A stretch of DNA of 64,000 nt from Nitrobium sp046350935 (lineage in GTDB: Bacteria; Nitrospirota; Thermodesulfovibrionia; Thermodesulfovibrionales; Dissulfurispiraceae). Below are positions 25,811 through 36,104 of the stretch, in pieces. The number at the start of each line of letters is the position of its first letter. Position 1 is the first letter of the stretch. A program made the position numbers and the translations under genes. Under the pieces are notes generated by a model that ran no database searches, was not told where the DNA came from, and saw nothing but the letters and a program-made list of their open reading frames with translations. Location of the stretch: assembly GCA_046350935.1 (NCBI GenBank), contig JAXLZK010000003.1, positions 62,001-126,000 of the forward strand. The letters run 5' to 3'.

Positions 25811-27988
25811 TCAGTACCACATGAGGGTCTCATAATAGGGGGTGGGGACAGTGACCGTAATATGGCCCCGCCAGGGACACCTCTCGACTTCCTCTCCGTT
25901 GTGCATGATTTCGAGGGAGAAGTCGAGTTCATCGTTCTCCTCGGCCCGCAGGTCGGCAAAGGGGATCTCGATCTCGAAGATGTCTTCGGCCGCCACCTTC
26001 CCGATCTTTTTCACGACTTCCCAGGTGTCGAGTGCTTTCTCGTACAGGACGGCCTCCCTTTCCTCTCCCGCCACGGCGAAGACGATCCTGAAAGGATGCG
26101 GCCGTACGACATTGATATGCACGGCGATCTTCTCGCTGAGCCCGGAAAAGGGGGTGACCGCGTCGATGCGCAGGTACAGATTGTCCTTGTTGAAGCCGTA
26201 ATGGAGGGTGGAGATGAAGCTCTCCGACTTGTGCATGCTGCCGCCGGATCGCTTTACGTCGATGAAGGCCGCCTGGTGCCATTCGAAATAACTGGTCACC
26301 ATCCCGTCGATCCGGGGAGTGATGAACCCCCTCACGAGCACCACCGGCGCAAAGCTTCTGTCCTCCAGCAGGATCGGGACGTAGAGGTGCGGAGGGACCT
26401 CCTGGCCGATCACCTTGTACACTTTCATCAGGTAGCTTCGGAAAAGCTCATCGAAGTCCGACTGGGTCTCCGTCGTGTGCTCATCGCCGTACCACCAGTT
26501 CCAGTCGCTTCCCTCCGCGGCGAAAACCGCCCGCCACGCCTCGTCAAGGTCGCTGTCGGGGTGCGCGGCGGCAAACGCTTCGAGGTCCTCCCGGGTCTGT
26601 GAGAGGTAGTCCCACGCGAGATTGTCCTCCTCGTGTCCGAGCCAGACGCCGAAATTGGCGTTGATCCAGGAGCCGGCGTGCAGGCGGGGGAGCCAGTCGC
26701 CGGGGCCCTGCTCCCGGAGGAATTCGGACAGGGTGGCGGTCCTGAACCTGCTGTCGCTGCTCAGTGCCGCGTAGAGGCAGCGGAGGAAGTCGTGCCCGTC
26801 GTTTGAGTAGTATTCCCATGCGTTTTCCCCGTCGAGAATGATGGGAACGATGTAGTTTCTGTCGTCGGGGAGGGTGTTGCGTATCTGTACGAGCTTCCCC
26901 ATGAAGTCGTCCACCGCTTTCTGGGCGTTCCAGCCTGAATAGGTGAAGCCGATCAGGTCGGAAAGCTTATGGTCCCTGAAAAAGAGGGAGACCCCCTCGA
27001 ACTGGTGCTGGCGGTAGAGCGTCGAGGCATCGATGAGGTGCCCCTCGGGGCCCCGGAAAGCCCTGCCGAGGGAGCGGGAGAGCACCTCCTCGTCGGAGGC
27101 CATCCATTGTATCCCCTCCCTGCCCGCGGCGCGCACCACATCTTCGCTCACCGACCCCTCCGACGGCCACATGCCCGAGGGCCGGTAGCCGAAGAGCTTC
27201 TCAAAGTAGTCGAGGGCCATGCGTATCTGTCTGACGGCGTCTTCCGGATGGGAGAACCTCCTCCGCGGAAGGCGCACCTGGGGCATGGCGATCCGTGCCG
27301 AATCGGTGTCCCACAGGAGGGGGAGAATGGGGTGATAGAAGGGGGTCACCGACAGCTCGACCTGGCCTGACTGCCCCATTTTCTTGTAGGCGGGAATGAT
27401 CTGTTTCAGGATGGCGAACTGCTTCTCGATGAGCAGGCGCTTCTCCTCTTCCGTAAAGTCCCTCTGCTTCTCCATAAGCTCCCGGAGAAAGGGGTCGCTG
27501 TTCCGGAAGAGGGGGTCTATCCATGTCAGGTTGAAGAGCACCTGGAGGTCCATGATATCGCTTTCGCTGAAGTACCGGGATACCCTGACGAGGTCCCCCT
27601 TGGTGAACCGGAACCCCCGCTTCACCAGAAGCTCGTAGTACCGGGGCAGGGGCTTTATCATGTTGTCCCAGTTCGCAAGGAAAAAGTTCTCGATGATGAA
27701 CATTCTCTCGTGTTCGGTGAGGGAGGAGGGCTCCTTCAGCGTCAGGTCGAGATAGCGGTCCGTGGCGCCGTTGTCCAGGTAGTCGGTGAGCTGTTCGAGG
27801 AGCGAGGGGACCAGATTGAAGGTCTGGTGGACCGAAGGGAACTCCTCGAGGATTTTCAGCATGTCGAGGTAGTCCTTGATCCCGTGCAAGCGGACCCAGG
27901 GGAGGCGGTACACCCCCGTAAAGGGGTCTTTGTAATACGGCTGATGCATGTGCCAGAGAAAGGCGATATGGAGGGGTCTATCGGTCAT
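25811..27988 (-). CDS. Glycoside hydrolase family 57 protein
   Basis: This 725-residue cytoplasmic enzyme opens with the GH57 signature LHIAFLWHMHQPYYKDP. The likely nucleophile is Glu in GMWPSEGSVSE (around residue 275) and the acid is Asp in PIILDGENAWEYY. GH57 members act on alpha-glucans (alpha-amylase, 4-alpha-glucanotransferase, branching enzyme); the C-terminal ~200 residues are an additional beta-rich domain. The exact activity is unresolved. The start overlaps the ftsB-like gene by 11 bp. Confidence 0.85.
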   Translation of the reverse strand: MTDRPLHIAFLWHMHQPYYKDPFTGVYRLPWVRLHGIKDYLDMLKILEEFPSVHQTFNLVPSLLEQLTDYLDNGATDRYLDLTLKEPSSLTEHERMFIIENFFLANWDNMIKPLPRYYELLVKRGFRFTKGDLVRVSRYFSESDIMDLQVLFNLTWIDPLFRNSDPFLRELMEKQRDFTEEEKRLLIEKQFAILKQIIPAYKKMGQSGQVELSVTPFYHPILPLLWDTDSARIAMPQVRLPRRRFSHPEDAVRQIRMALDYFEKLFGYRPSGMWPSEGSVSEDVVRAAGREGIQWMASDEEVLSRSLGRAFRGPEGHLIDASTLYRQHQFEGVSLFFRDHKLSDLIGFTYSGWNAQKAVDDFMGKLVQIRNTLPDDRNYIVPIILDGENAWEYYSNDGHDFLRCLYAALSSDSRFRTATLSEFLREQGPGDWLPRLHAGSWINANFGVWLGHEEDNLAWDYLSQTREDLEAFAAAHPDSDLDEAWRAVFAAEGSDWNWWYGDEHTTETQSDFDELFRSYLMKVYKVIGQEVPPHLYVPILLEDRSFAPVVLVRGFITPRIDGMVTSYFEWHQAAFIDVKRSGGSMHKSESFISTLHYGFNKDNLYLRIDAVTPFSGLSEKIAVHINVVRPHPFRIVFAVAGEEREAVLYEKALDTWEVVKKIGKVAAEDIFEIEIPFADLRAEENDELDFSLEIMHNGEEVERCPWRGHITVTVPTPYYETLMWY

Positions 27989-28319
27989 CTTCTTTGAACT
28001 GGAATATGTACTCGTCGGGTCTGGCCAGCCCGTATTCCTCCCGAGCCTGTTTTTCTATGTAGAAATGGTCCTCTTTCAGGGCGCCGACCTGCGTGCGGAG
28101 CGTCTGGTTCTCCCTCTCCAGGGCACCGATTTCGGACTCCAGCTTTTTTCCGACCGTGGCGAGCTGATAGTACTTGATGAAGCCCATGTCCCCGAAGACG
28201 AGAGAGTAGCAGACGTACAGGAGGGCGGCGGACATGAGGGAGAAAAAGATGACGTTCCGCTTTTTCCGCTCCGCGGTAACCTGCTGCCTGAGGTTATTGG
28301 GCCGGCTCCTGCCTTTCAT
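27978..28319 (-). CDS. FtsB/DivIC-family septum formation initiator
   Basis: This is a 113-residue single-pass membrane protein with a short basic cytoplasmic N-terminus, a helix (VIFFSLMSAALLYVCYSL), a coiled coil (about residues 55-90) and the conserved end motif EKQAREEYGLARPDEYIF. FtsB acts with FtsL and FtsQ in the divisome. Placement directly downstream of enolase is a frequent arrangement. A perfect TATAAT (28332-28327, minus strand) lies just upstream, with a weak TTCCCA 18 bp before it, so it probably has its own promoter. Confidence 0.82.
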   Translation of the reverse strand: MKGRSRPNNLRQQVTAERKKRNVIFFSLMSAALLYVCYSLVFGDMGFIKYYQLATVGKKLESEIGALERENQTLRTQVGALKEDHFYIEKQAREEYGLARPDEYIFQFKEDDR

Positions 28320-28390
28320 CGGTATAATTATAGAATTACAACGAGGGAAATGGGAAGCAAAAACTTCCCCTCCCCTCCTGTCTTTCCGCT

Positions 28391-28479
28391 GTCATTGCGA
28401 GCGGAGCGAAGCACTCTCCTCTTTGGAGAATTCACCAGCTCAGAGATTGCTTCGTCGCAAAAAAGCTCCTCGCAATGAC
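28391..28479. repeat. 89-bp dispersed repeat with GTCATTGCGAG terminal inverted repeats
   Basis: The ends GTCATTGCGAG (28391-28401) and CTCGCAATGAC (28469-28479) are exact inverted repeats; the interior includes GCGGAGCGAAGC and GAGATTGCTTCGTCGC. The same family recurs at 58894-58950. This is a REP/MITE-like element found in intergenic gaps of many bacterial genomes and may form a hairpin after enolase. Confidence 0.85.
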
Positions 28480-28504
28480 ATGCAGAGAGTTTCTCAGTGT
28501 CCTG

Positions 28505-29788
28505 CTAATGCATCACCAGGTTGTAAAAGGCGCTCTTTCCCCTGAAGACCGCCGCTTCGCCGAGCTCCTCTTCGATGCGCAGGAGCCTGTTGTACTTCGC
28601 GATCCTCTCGCTCCTGGAGAGGGAGCCGGTCTTGATGAATCCCGTGTTGCACGCCACGGCGAGGTCCGCGATGGTGGTGTCTTCCGTTTCTCCGGAGCGA
28701 TGGGAAATGACGGCGGTGTACCGGGCCCGCTTCGCCATTTCGATGGCGTCGAGGGTCTCGGTCATCGTGCCGATCTGGTTGAGCTTTATGAGGATGGAGT
28801 TGGCGATCCCCTTGCCGATGCCCTCCTTCAGTATTTTGGTGTTGGTGACGAAGAGGTCGTCCCCCACCAATTGCACCGCAGCGCCGAGCTTCTCGGTGAG
28901 GAGCTTCCACCCTGCCCAGTCGTTCTCGGCGGTGCCGTCCTCGATGGAGAGAACGGGATACTTCTCCACGAGCTTCCCGTAGTAGCCTACCAGGTCGGCG
29001 GCGGAGACCCTCCTGCCCTCGAAGGTATACTTCCCCTTGTCGAAGAACTCGGAGGACGCCACGTCGAGGGCGAGAAACACGTTTTTGCCCGGCGTATACC
29101 CGCTCTCCTTGACGGCCTGGATAATGAGGGAGAGCGCCTCCTCGTTCGTCTCGAGGTTCGGAGCGAAGCCCCCCTCATCTCCCACCGAGGTATTCAGCCC
29201 TTTCTTTTTCAGGAGGGACTTCAGGGTGTGGAAAATTTCGACGCCGGCCCGCAGGGCCGCGGCAAAGGTATCGAAGCCGGCAGGCATGATCATGAACTCC
29301 TGGATATCGAGGTTGTTGTCCGCGTGGGCGCCGCCGTTCATGATGTTCATCATGGGCACGGGGAGCTCCCGGGCGTTGCAGCCGCCTATGTATTTGTAGA
29401 GGGGCATTCCTGACTCCAGGGCGGAGGCGCGACATACCGCCATCGAAACGCCGAGAATGGCGTTGGCGCCGAGCGAGCCTTTGTTCTCGGTGCCGTCCAG
29501 CTCGATCATCGTCGTGTCGATAAGCGCCTGGTCCTCAGAAAGCATTCCCCGCAGCTCGGGGGAGATCTTCTCGATCACGTTCCTGACCGCGTTCAGCACC
29601 CCTTTCCCCTGGAACCTCTTCTTGTCCCCGTCCCTCAGCTCCAGTGCCTCCCGCATGCCGGTGGAAGCCCCGGACGGCACGATGGCGCTGCCGGATGCCC
29701 CGCTTTCAAGAACCGCCTCGACCTCGACAGTAGGATTTCCCCTCGAATCGATCACTTCGCGTGCGAATACGTCCAGTATTTCACTCAT
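28505..29788 (-). CDS. eno: Enolase
   Basis: This is a 427-residue enolase, converting 2-phosphoglycerate to phosphoenolpyruvate in glycolysis and gluconeogenesis. It has all family landmarks: SRGNPTVEVE, SGASTGMREA, MNIMNGGAHADN, GDEGGFAPNL, the metal ligands in LALDVASSEF, SIEDG and GDDLFVTN, and the signature LIKLNQIGTMTET plus SHRSGETED. The ATG at 29788 has GGAGGA upstream. It follows lpdA by 49 bp in the same direction, so it may share a transcript. Confidence 0.97.
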   Translation of the reverse strand: MSEILDVFAREVIDSRGNPTVEVEAVLESGASGSAIVPSGASTGMREALELRDGDKKRFQGKGVLNAVRNVIEKISPELRGMLSEDQALIDTTMIELDGTENKGSLGANAILGVSMAVCRASALESGMPLYKYIGGCNARELPVPMMNIMNGGAHADNNLDIQEFMIMPAGFDTFAAALRAGVEIFHTLKSLLKKKGLNTSVGDEGGFAPNLETNEEALSLIIQAVKESGYTPGKNVFLALDVASSEFFDKGKYTFEGRRVSAADLVGYYGKLVEKYPVLSIEDGTAENDWAGWKLLTEKLGAAVQLVGDDLFVTNTKILKEGIGKGIANSILIKLNQIGTMTETLDAIEMAKRARYTAVISHRSGETEDTTIADLAVACNTGFIKTGSLSRSERIAKYNRLLRIEEELGEAAVFRGKSAFYNLVMH

Positions 29789-29837
29789 ACGTCCTCCTGT
29801 GTATAGTGGCCGGCTATCGCTGCCGACGGTCTGCAGA

Positions 29838-31218
<1,381 letters not shown>

Positions 31219-31222
<4 letters not shown>

Positions 31223-31605
31223 TTCGCTTCCTCTTCGATGTACTTTTCGTAGTCCCCCGCATCCAGCAGGTCGTCGACTTCCGAATCGTCCTCCATTTCG
31301 ATGACGGCGATCCATCCTTTCCCATACGGGTCCTCGTTGATGATCTCCGGAGAGTCCGCAAGCTTCTCGTTGACTTCCACCACGGTCCCGCTTACCGGGG
31401 CGATGACGGACGAAGTCGCCTTCGTGGATTCGATTTCCGCCATTTCGGTGCCGGCATCCACCGCGGATTCGACCTCGGGAAGGTCGATATAGACAATATC
31501 GCCAAGGGCGTCCTGAGCATACTCGGTGATCCCCATCGTCGCTTTCTTTCCTGAAACCTTTACCCATGTGTGCTCTTTGTGGTATCTGAGATCGTCCGGA
31601 TTCAT
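31219..31605 (-). CDS. gcvH: Glycine cleavage system H protein
   Basis: This is a 128-residue lipoyl carrier protein. The lipoylation site lies in MAEIESTKATSSV, flanked by HTWVKVSGKKATMGITEYAQ and the C-terminal NEDPYGKGWIAVIE. It shuttles aminomethyl groups between GcvP, GcvT and the dihydrolipoyl dehydrogenase. AAGGAGG precedes the ATG at 31605. Direct coupling to lpdA indicates they work together, but gcvT and gcvP are not in the window. Confidence 0.95.
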
Positions 31606-31648
31606 GCGTTCCTCCTTGTGAGCGTCCTGAAAAATGGAATTTGAGAAA

Positions 31649-31677
31649 TTCTTACCACAGTTTACCGCCTTTGTCAA
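31649..31677 (-). promoter_or_regulatory. Sigma70-like promoter of gcvH-lpdA
   Basis: On the minus strand TTGACA (31677-31672) is followed after 17 bp by TAAGAA (31654-31649). The predicted leader to the gcvH ATG is about 37 bases. It probably drives gcvH, lpdA and possibly eno. Confidence 0.65.
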
Positions 31678-31809
31678 GCTGAATGCCTTCAGAAAATCAG
31701 GTATTTCCCGCAAAAACCGCTGCTGTGCGGGGCGCGGGGCGGCCCTTCTCCCCCCTTTCCGGCAGATGCGCTTTCACCGGGGCGAGAGCGGTATGGTATC
31801 ATATTTTCC

Positions 31810-32673
31810 ATGGACGTTTTCAAGGCGAAAGCCGTCCTCTACGGACGGATGATCAAAATAACCCATTCCGTTTTCGCGCTCCCCTTCGCCTTCACCGGCG
31901 CGCTCCTCGCCGCATCGGGGCTCCCCTCCCCCGAAAAGCTTTTTTGGATCGCGGTCGCGATGGTCGGAGCGCGGTCCGGCGCCATGGGCCTGAACAGGAT
32001 CATCGACAGGCAGATCGATGCGGAGAACCCGAGGACTGCGGGCAGGGAGATCCCCACGGGCGCGGTCCGGGTGCGGGATGCCGCCCTCTTCACCCTCCTC
32101 TCCTTTGCGGGGCTGCTCTTCGCCGCATACATGCTGAACCCCCTCTGCCTTGCGCTCTCCCCGCTTGCCCTCTCCGTTCTTTTCCTTTACTCCTACACGA
32201 AGAGGTTCACCTGGGCCGCCCACTTCGTCCTGGGACTCGCCATTTCCGCAGCCCCTCTGGGAGCATGGATCGCGGTGCGCGGGACCTTCGATGCGGAGAT
32301 ACTCCCCCTCGGTGCTGCGGTGGTATTCTGGCTTGCGGGCTTCGACGTGCTCTACGCCCTCCAGGATCTGGAATTCGACAGGAGCTACGGACTCCATTCG
32401 ATTCCCCAGCGGTTCGGCGCGGGGAGGGCGCTGCTTCTCGCCCGCGTCTTTCACGGCGTCACCTGGGCGCTCCTCTGCCTGACCGGGGTCCTCTTTCATC
32501 TCAACCTCTTTTACTGGACGGGCATGGCGTTCGTTGCGGGGCTGCTGCTCTACGAGCACTCGCTGGTGAAGCCCGGTGACCTGAGCAGGCTGAACAAGGC
32601 CTTTTTCAACATGAACGGGTACATCAGCATCGCCGTATTTGTTTTTACCTCCCTTTCTCTCATAAAATGGTAG
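31810..32673 (+). CDS. UbiA-family prenyltransferase, MqnP-like
   Basis: This is a 287-residue integral membrane prenyltransferase with about eight helices and two acidic motifs, GLNRIIDRQIDAENPRT and YALQDLEFDRS, which bind Mg-diphosphate. The NRxxDxxxD form and RTAGREIPTG stretch fit the UbiA-like enzymes of the futalosine menaquinone pathway rather than classical UbiA or MenA. The adjacent deaminase-like amidohydrolase fits that pathway. 4-hydroxybenzoate prenylation cannot be excluded from sequence alone. Confidence 0.82.
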   Translation: MDVFKAKAVLYGRMIKITHSVFALPFAFTGALLAASGLPSPEKLFWIAVAMVGARSGAMGLNRIIDRQIDAENPRTAGREIPTGAVRVRDAALFTLLSFAGLLFAAYMLNPLCLALSPLALSVLFLYSYTKRFTWAAHFVLGLAISAAPLGAWIAVRGTFDAEILPLGAAVVFWLAGFDVLYALQDLEFDRSYGLHSIPQRFGAGRALLLARVFHGVTWALLCLTGVLFHLNLFYWTGMAFVAGLLLYEHSLVKPGDLSRLNKAFFNMNGYISIAVFVFTSLSLIKW

Positions 32674-32693
32674 CAAAAAGGAGCCTGTTCCCT

Positions 32694-34022
32694 ATGGAAT
32701 CTGTCGATTACCTTCTGTGCGGAGAGTATGTCCTGCCGATGGACGGGACCCATCGGGTGATACGGGACGGCGCGGTCGCCGTGCAGGACGGCATCATCAG
32801 GGAAGTGGGCGCTGCCGGAGAGCTCCTGAAAAGGCACCCCTCCGCCCGCGTCAGGGAGGGGCGGGGGAGGGCGGTCCTCCCCGGTCTTGTCAACACCCAC
32901 ACCCATGCCGCCATGGTGCTCTTCAGGGGGCTTGCCGACGACCTTCCCCTCAAGGAGTGGCTCGAAAACCATATCTGGCCTGCCGAGGGCAGATGGCTCA
33001 GCCCCGCCTTCATCACCGACGCCGTTGAGCTGGCATGCCTCGAAATGCTCAAGGCGGGGATCACCACCTACAACGATATGTATTTTTTCGGAGACAGCAC
33101 CGCTGCCGCCACGAAGAAAATGGGCATGCGGGTGGTGCTGGGAGCAGGCATTGTCGATTTTCCCACGAAAACGGGGAAGAACGCGGACGACTACCTGCGC
33201 AGCGCCGAAAAATTCATCGCGGACTGGAAAGGCGATGCGATGATTTCCCCCTGTCTCTCTCCCCATTCCGCCTATGCGTGCAGCCCGGAGACGCTCTCGA
33301 AGATCAGGAAAGCGGCGGAAAGGCTGGAGGTCCCCCTCAGCATTCATCTGTCCGAAACGGAGTGGGAGGTGCAGGAGATCCTGTCCCGCTACGGGAAGCG
33401 TCCCGTGGAACACCTCGACTCCCTCGGCCTTTTGAGCGAACGGCTTCTGGCCGCCCACTGCGTTCATCTGGACGACCGGGAGATCACGCTCCTCGCGGAG
33501 AGGGGAGTGGGGGTCTCCCACTGTGTCGAAAGCAACCTGAAACTGGCGTCCGGGATCGCCCCTGTCCCGAAAATGCTTGCGGGGGGAATACGGGTGGCTT
33601 TCGGCACCGACGGCGCCGCGAGCAACAACGATCTGAATATTTTCAGCGAAATGTCGACCGCCGCAAAGCTCCATAAAGCGGCGGCGCACGATCCGACCGT
33701 CCTCGACGCACGGACGGCTCTCCTCATGGCGACACGGTGGGGGGCGGAGGTCCTGGGGCTGGGAGCCGTTACCGGGAGCATTGAAGAGGGCAAGAGGGCG
33801 GACCTGATCGCCGTCGATATACGGAAGCCCCATCTCGTTCCCCTGTACGACATTTACTCCCACCTGGCGTATTCAGCCATGGCCTCCGACGTGGATACCG
33901 TCCTGGTTGACGGCGTGCCGGTTGTGGAGGACATGACGTTCCTGAGGGGCGATGAGGACGAAATTCTGCACAAGGCGGCGCAGTGGGGAAGAAAGATCTC
34001 TTTGTGTAATGCCCGCCTGTAA
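32694..34022 (+). CDS. Amidohydrolase: MTA/SAH deaminase or aminofutalosine deaminase
   Basis: This is a 442-residue metal-dependent amidohydrolase with the TIM-barrel ligands NTHTHAAM (HxH), SPHSAYACS, HLSETEWEV and GTDGAASNND, closest to 5'-methylthioadenosine/S-adenosylhomocysteine deaminases. Some homologues deaminate 6-amino-6-deoxyfutalosine in menaquinone synthesis, and the MqnP-like gene 20 bp upstream makes that an attractive alternative. I chose the ATG at 32694 because AAGGAG lies 10 bp before it; the earlier in-frame ATG at 32667 lacks a site and overlaps the prenyltransferase. Confidence 0.85.
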   Translation: MESVDYLLCGEYVLPMDGTHRVIRDGAVAVQDGIIREVGAAGELLKRHPSARVREGRGRAVLPGLVNTHTHAAMVLFRGLADDLPLKEWLENHIWPAEGRWLSPAFITDAVELACLEMLKAGITTYNDMYFFGDSTAAATKKMGMRVVLGAGIVDFPTKTGKNADDYLRSAEKFIADWKGDAMISPCLSPHSAYACSPETLSKIRKAAERLEVPLSIHLSETEWEVQEILSRYGKRPVEHLDSLGLLSERLLAAHCVHLDDREITLLAERGVGVSHCVESNLKLASGIAPVPKMLAGGIRVAFGTDGAASNNDLNIFSEMSTAAKLHKAAAHDPTVLDARTALLMATRWGAEVLGLGAVTGSIEEGKRADLIAVDIRKPHLVPLYDIYSHLAYSAMASDVDTVLVDGVPVVEDMTFLRGDEDEILHKAAQWGRKISLCNARL

Positions 34023-34157
34023 TCCCTTCCCGCCCTCCCCGGATACCGCGGCCTGAAAAGGGCTCATTTTTGACGGGGTTTTATGGTATAGTGATACAGC
34101 TTTTTACGAGTCGGTCCGGCGTTTTTATCCAGGCGATGCAATGGAGGGAGAACCGGC

Positions 34158-34535
34158 GTGCAAGAGATCATTCTTCTGGTTGACGATACCTTGATGGTGC
34201 ATCGCATTGTGGGGCAGATCCTTAAGGAGTGCGGGTACCGGCTCATCAAGGCGGAGAACGGGCAGAAAGGCTACGAGATGGCAAAGACCTGGAAGCCCGA
34301 TTTGATCATCATGGATGTGGAGATGCCGGTGATGGACGGTATTCAGGCCACGGCGCTGATAAAGGGCGATTCCGCCCTTTCCCACATTCCGCTTGTCATC
34401 CTGACTTCTCTCGGCAGCGAGGAAGACATCCGGAAGGCGTATGCCGCCGGGGCCGACGGTTTTCTCAATAAGCCCATTTCACGGGACGACCTCCAGGCGA
34501 CCATACGAAAGCTCCTGAACGAAACGGGCGCGTGA
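34158..34535 (+). CDS. Single-domain response regulator (REC only)
   Basis: This is a 125-residue CheY-like receiver with DD at residues 9-10, phospho-acceptor Asp53 (LIIMDVEMP), T/S at ILTSLG and lysine in FLNKPIS. There is no output domain. Translation starts at GTG 34158 after GGAGGGAG. It runs directly into the HD-GYP gene, so it probably modulates that enzyme or relays signals from an unlinked kinase. Confidence 0.9.
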   Translation: MQEIILLVDDTLMVHRIVGQILKECGYRLIKAENGQKGYEMAKTWKPDLIIMDVEMPVMDGIQATALIKGDSALSHIPLVILTSLGSEEDIRKAYAAGADGFLNKPISRDDLQATIRKLLNETGA

Positions 34536-34543
34536 GGGAAGAA

Positions 34544-35974
34544 ATGCCGGACCTGACCGCGTACATGCCCGACACCGCCTTCCTGGAGAAGTCGATGGAC
34601 CTTCTGAAGAGCGTACACCGGGTCCATCCCTTCGTCCTTGACAGCGAGGGGAACGCCCTCTCCCTCGGCGACAACGGGTACGGAAAGCTTCCCGCCGCGC
34701 GGTTCTTCCCCTTCGAGTACCGGGAGTCCATCGGAGGGCTCCTCTGCACCGCAGACAGCGAGACCGCGCTGGATGCAGCGGAGCCGCAGATACGCGTCTG
34801 CCTGGAAGGGGTGAATACCCTGCTCCAGAGGGAGATCGAGATCCAGCAGATGAGCACCGAGATCCTGGACATTTCTGAATACATCAATTTTCTCTTCCAG
34901 CTCGAAAAAAAGCTCCTCGGCGTCCGGAAGCTGCACGATTTCTGCGCGCTGCTCGTCGCTGAGGTGTCCGGAAAAATCGGCGCCGACACGGCGCTGATGT
35001 CCGTACAGGACGCGGGGGGCGCCACGATCTCGATACACCGGAACCTCTCCGCCGGGGAAGCCGCCGCGCTGATGGGTCAGGAGCCCTTCTCTCTCGCCCT
35101 CTCAAAGAAAGAAACCGTTCTTTCCACCCTGCAGGACGGGTCGTCCGTGCTGGTCTCCCCCATCCACGTGAAGGAGGGGGAAATCGGCTGTATCGCCTTC
35201 TTCAGACGCCCTGAAAAGAGGTTTTTCACCTCCTACGAGAAGAAGCTGGTGGGGATAATGCATCACAGCATCTCCTCAACGGTGGAGACGCTCAGACTGT
35301 ACGACAATCTCAAGCAACTGTACCTCAATACCGTAAAGTCCCTGGCCGCGGCCATCGACGCGAAGGACCCCCACACCCACGGGCACTCCTTCCGGGTGGC
35401 GCGGTATTCGATGGCCATTGCGAAGGAGCTGGACTATGCCGAAGAGGTGATTTCCGATCTCGAAATTTCCGCCTATATGCACGACCTCGGGAAGATCGGG
35501 GTGTCGGGGGCGGTGCTGAGGAAGCCGGGCAAGCTGACTGATGAGGAATACGAGGAAATCAAAAAACATCCCTCTTTCACCGCGAAGATACTGGAGCCCA
35601 TGCGTCTGCCCGACTTTATCGTGAAGACCGCCGTCCAGCACCACGAGAGGATCGACGGAAAGGGGTACCCGGACGGGCTTTCGGGCGAGAGCATCATCCC
35701 GTCCGCCCGCATCGTGGCGGTGGCGGATGTCTTCGATGCCCTGACCTCCGACAGGCCGTACCGCCCCGGAATGCCGGTCGAGAAGGCGCTGGACATCCTC
35801 TGCAAGGGAATCGGTACGCAGTTCGACCGCACCATGGTATGCGCCCTGATTACTTCCCTGCAGAGGGGGCCGGAGGTGAAGGAGCTGGAGGATATCTACC
35901 CTTTGCTCGACCTCACCGATACGGTCATTCTCGATCGTTTTCTCAGCGACTATTTCACCGGACGTGCCGAGTAG
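34544..35974 (+). CDS. GAF-like/HD-GYP c-di-GMP phosphodiesterase
   Basis: This is a 476-residue cytoplasmic protein with an N-terminal region, a GAF-like domain (about residues 120-260) and a C-terminal HD-GYP domain: SLAAAIDAKDPHTHGHSFRV, YMHDLGKIGV, VQHHERIDGKGYPDGLSG and VADVFDALTSDRPYR. All metal ligands expected for activity appear present. ATG 34544 follows GAGGGA at a good spacing; a GTG at 34532 overlapping the REC stop is the alternative. It is almost certainly an operon with the REC protein. Confidence 0.92.
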   Translation: MPDLTAYMPDTAFLEKSMDLLKSVHRVHPFVLDSEGNALSLGDNGYGKLPAARFFPFEYRESIGGLLCTADSETALDAAEPQIRVCLEGVNTLLQREIEIQQMSTEILDISEYINFLFQLEKKLLGVRKLHDFCALLVAEVSGKIGADTALMSVQDAGGATISIHRNLSAGEAAALMGQEPFSLALSKKETVLSTLQDGSSVLVSPIHVKEGEIGCIAFFRRPEKRFFTSYEKKLVGIMHHSISSTVETLRLYDNLKQLYLNTVKSLAAAIDAKDPHTHGHSFRVARYSMAIAKELDYAEEVISDLEISAYMHDLGKIGVSGAVLRKPGKLTDEEYEEIKKHPSFTAKILEPMRLPDFIVKTAVQHHERIDGKGYPDGLSGESIIPSARIVAVADVFDALTSDRPYRPGMPVEKALDILCKGIGTQFDRTMVCALITSLQRGPEVKELEDIYPLLDLTDTVILDRFLSDYFTGRAE

Positions 35975-36104
35975 GCCCTTTCTCCCCTCCTCCCCCGCTG
36001 CGGACCTCTGCGCCTCCGCCGTCTTTCTGGCCCTCTCCCCGCAGGTATGGTACTATTCATAGAGGAGCTGTGCATACACATCCGGCGCACCGGGAGCGGG
36101 AGAT

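Noticed and set aside
23873..26602. Very long plus-strand open frame (909 codons) across the cytochrome-operon leader, the hypothetical gene, the M56 peptidase and GH57
   Set aside because: It is antisense to well-supported genes (24056-24589, 24605-25597 and 25811-27988) and spans intergenic repeats. Its residue content is typical of a GC-rich shadow frame and no domain is recognisable.
34070..34092. TTGACG...TATAGT as a promoter for the REC-HD-GYP pair
   Set aside because: The spacing is only 11 bp, too short for sigma70 recognition.
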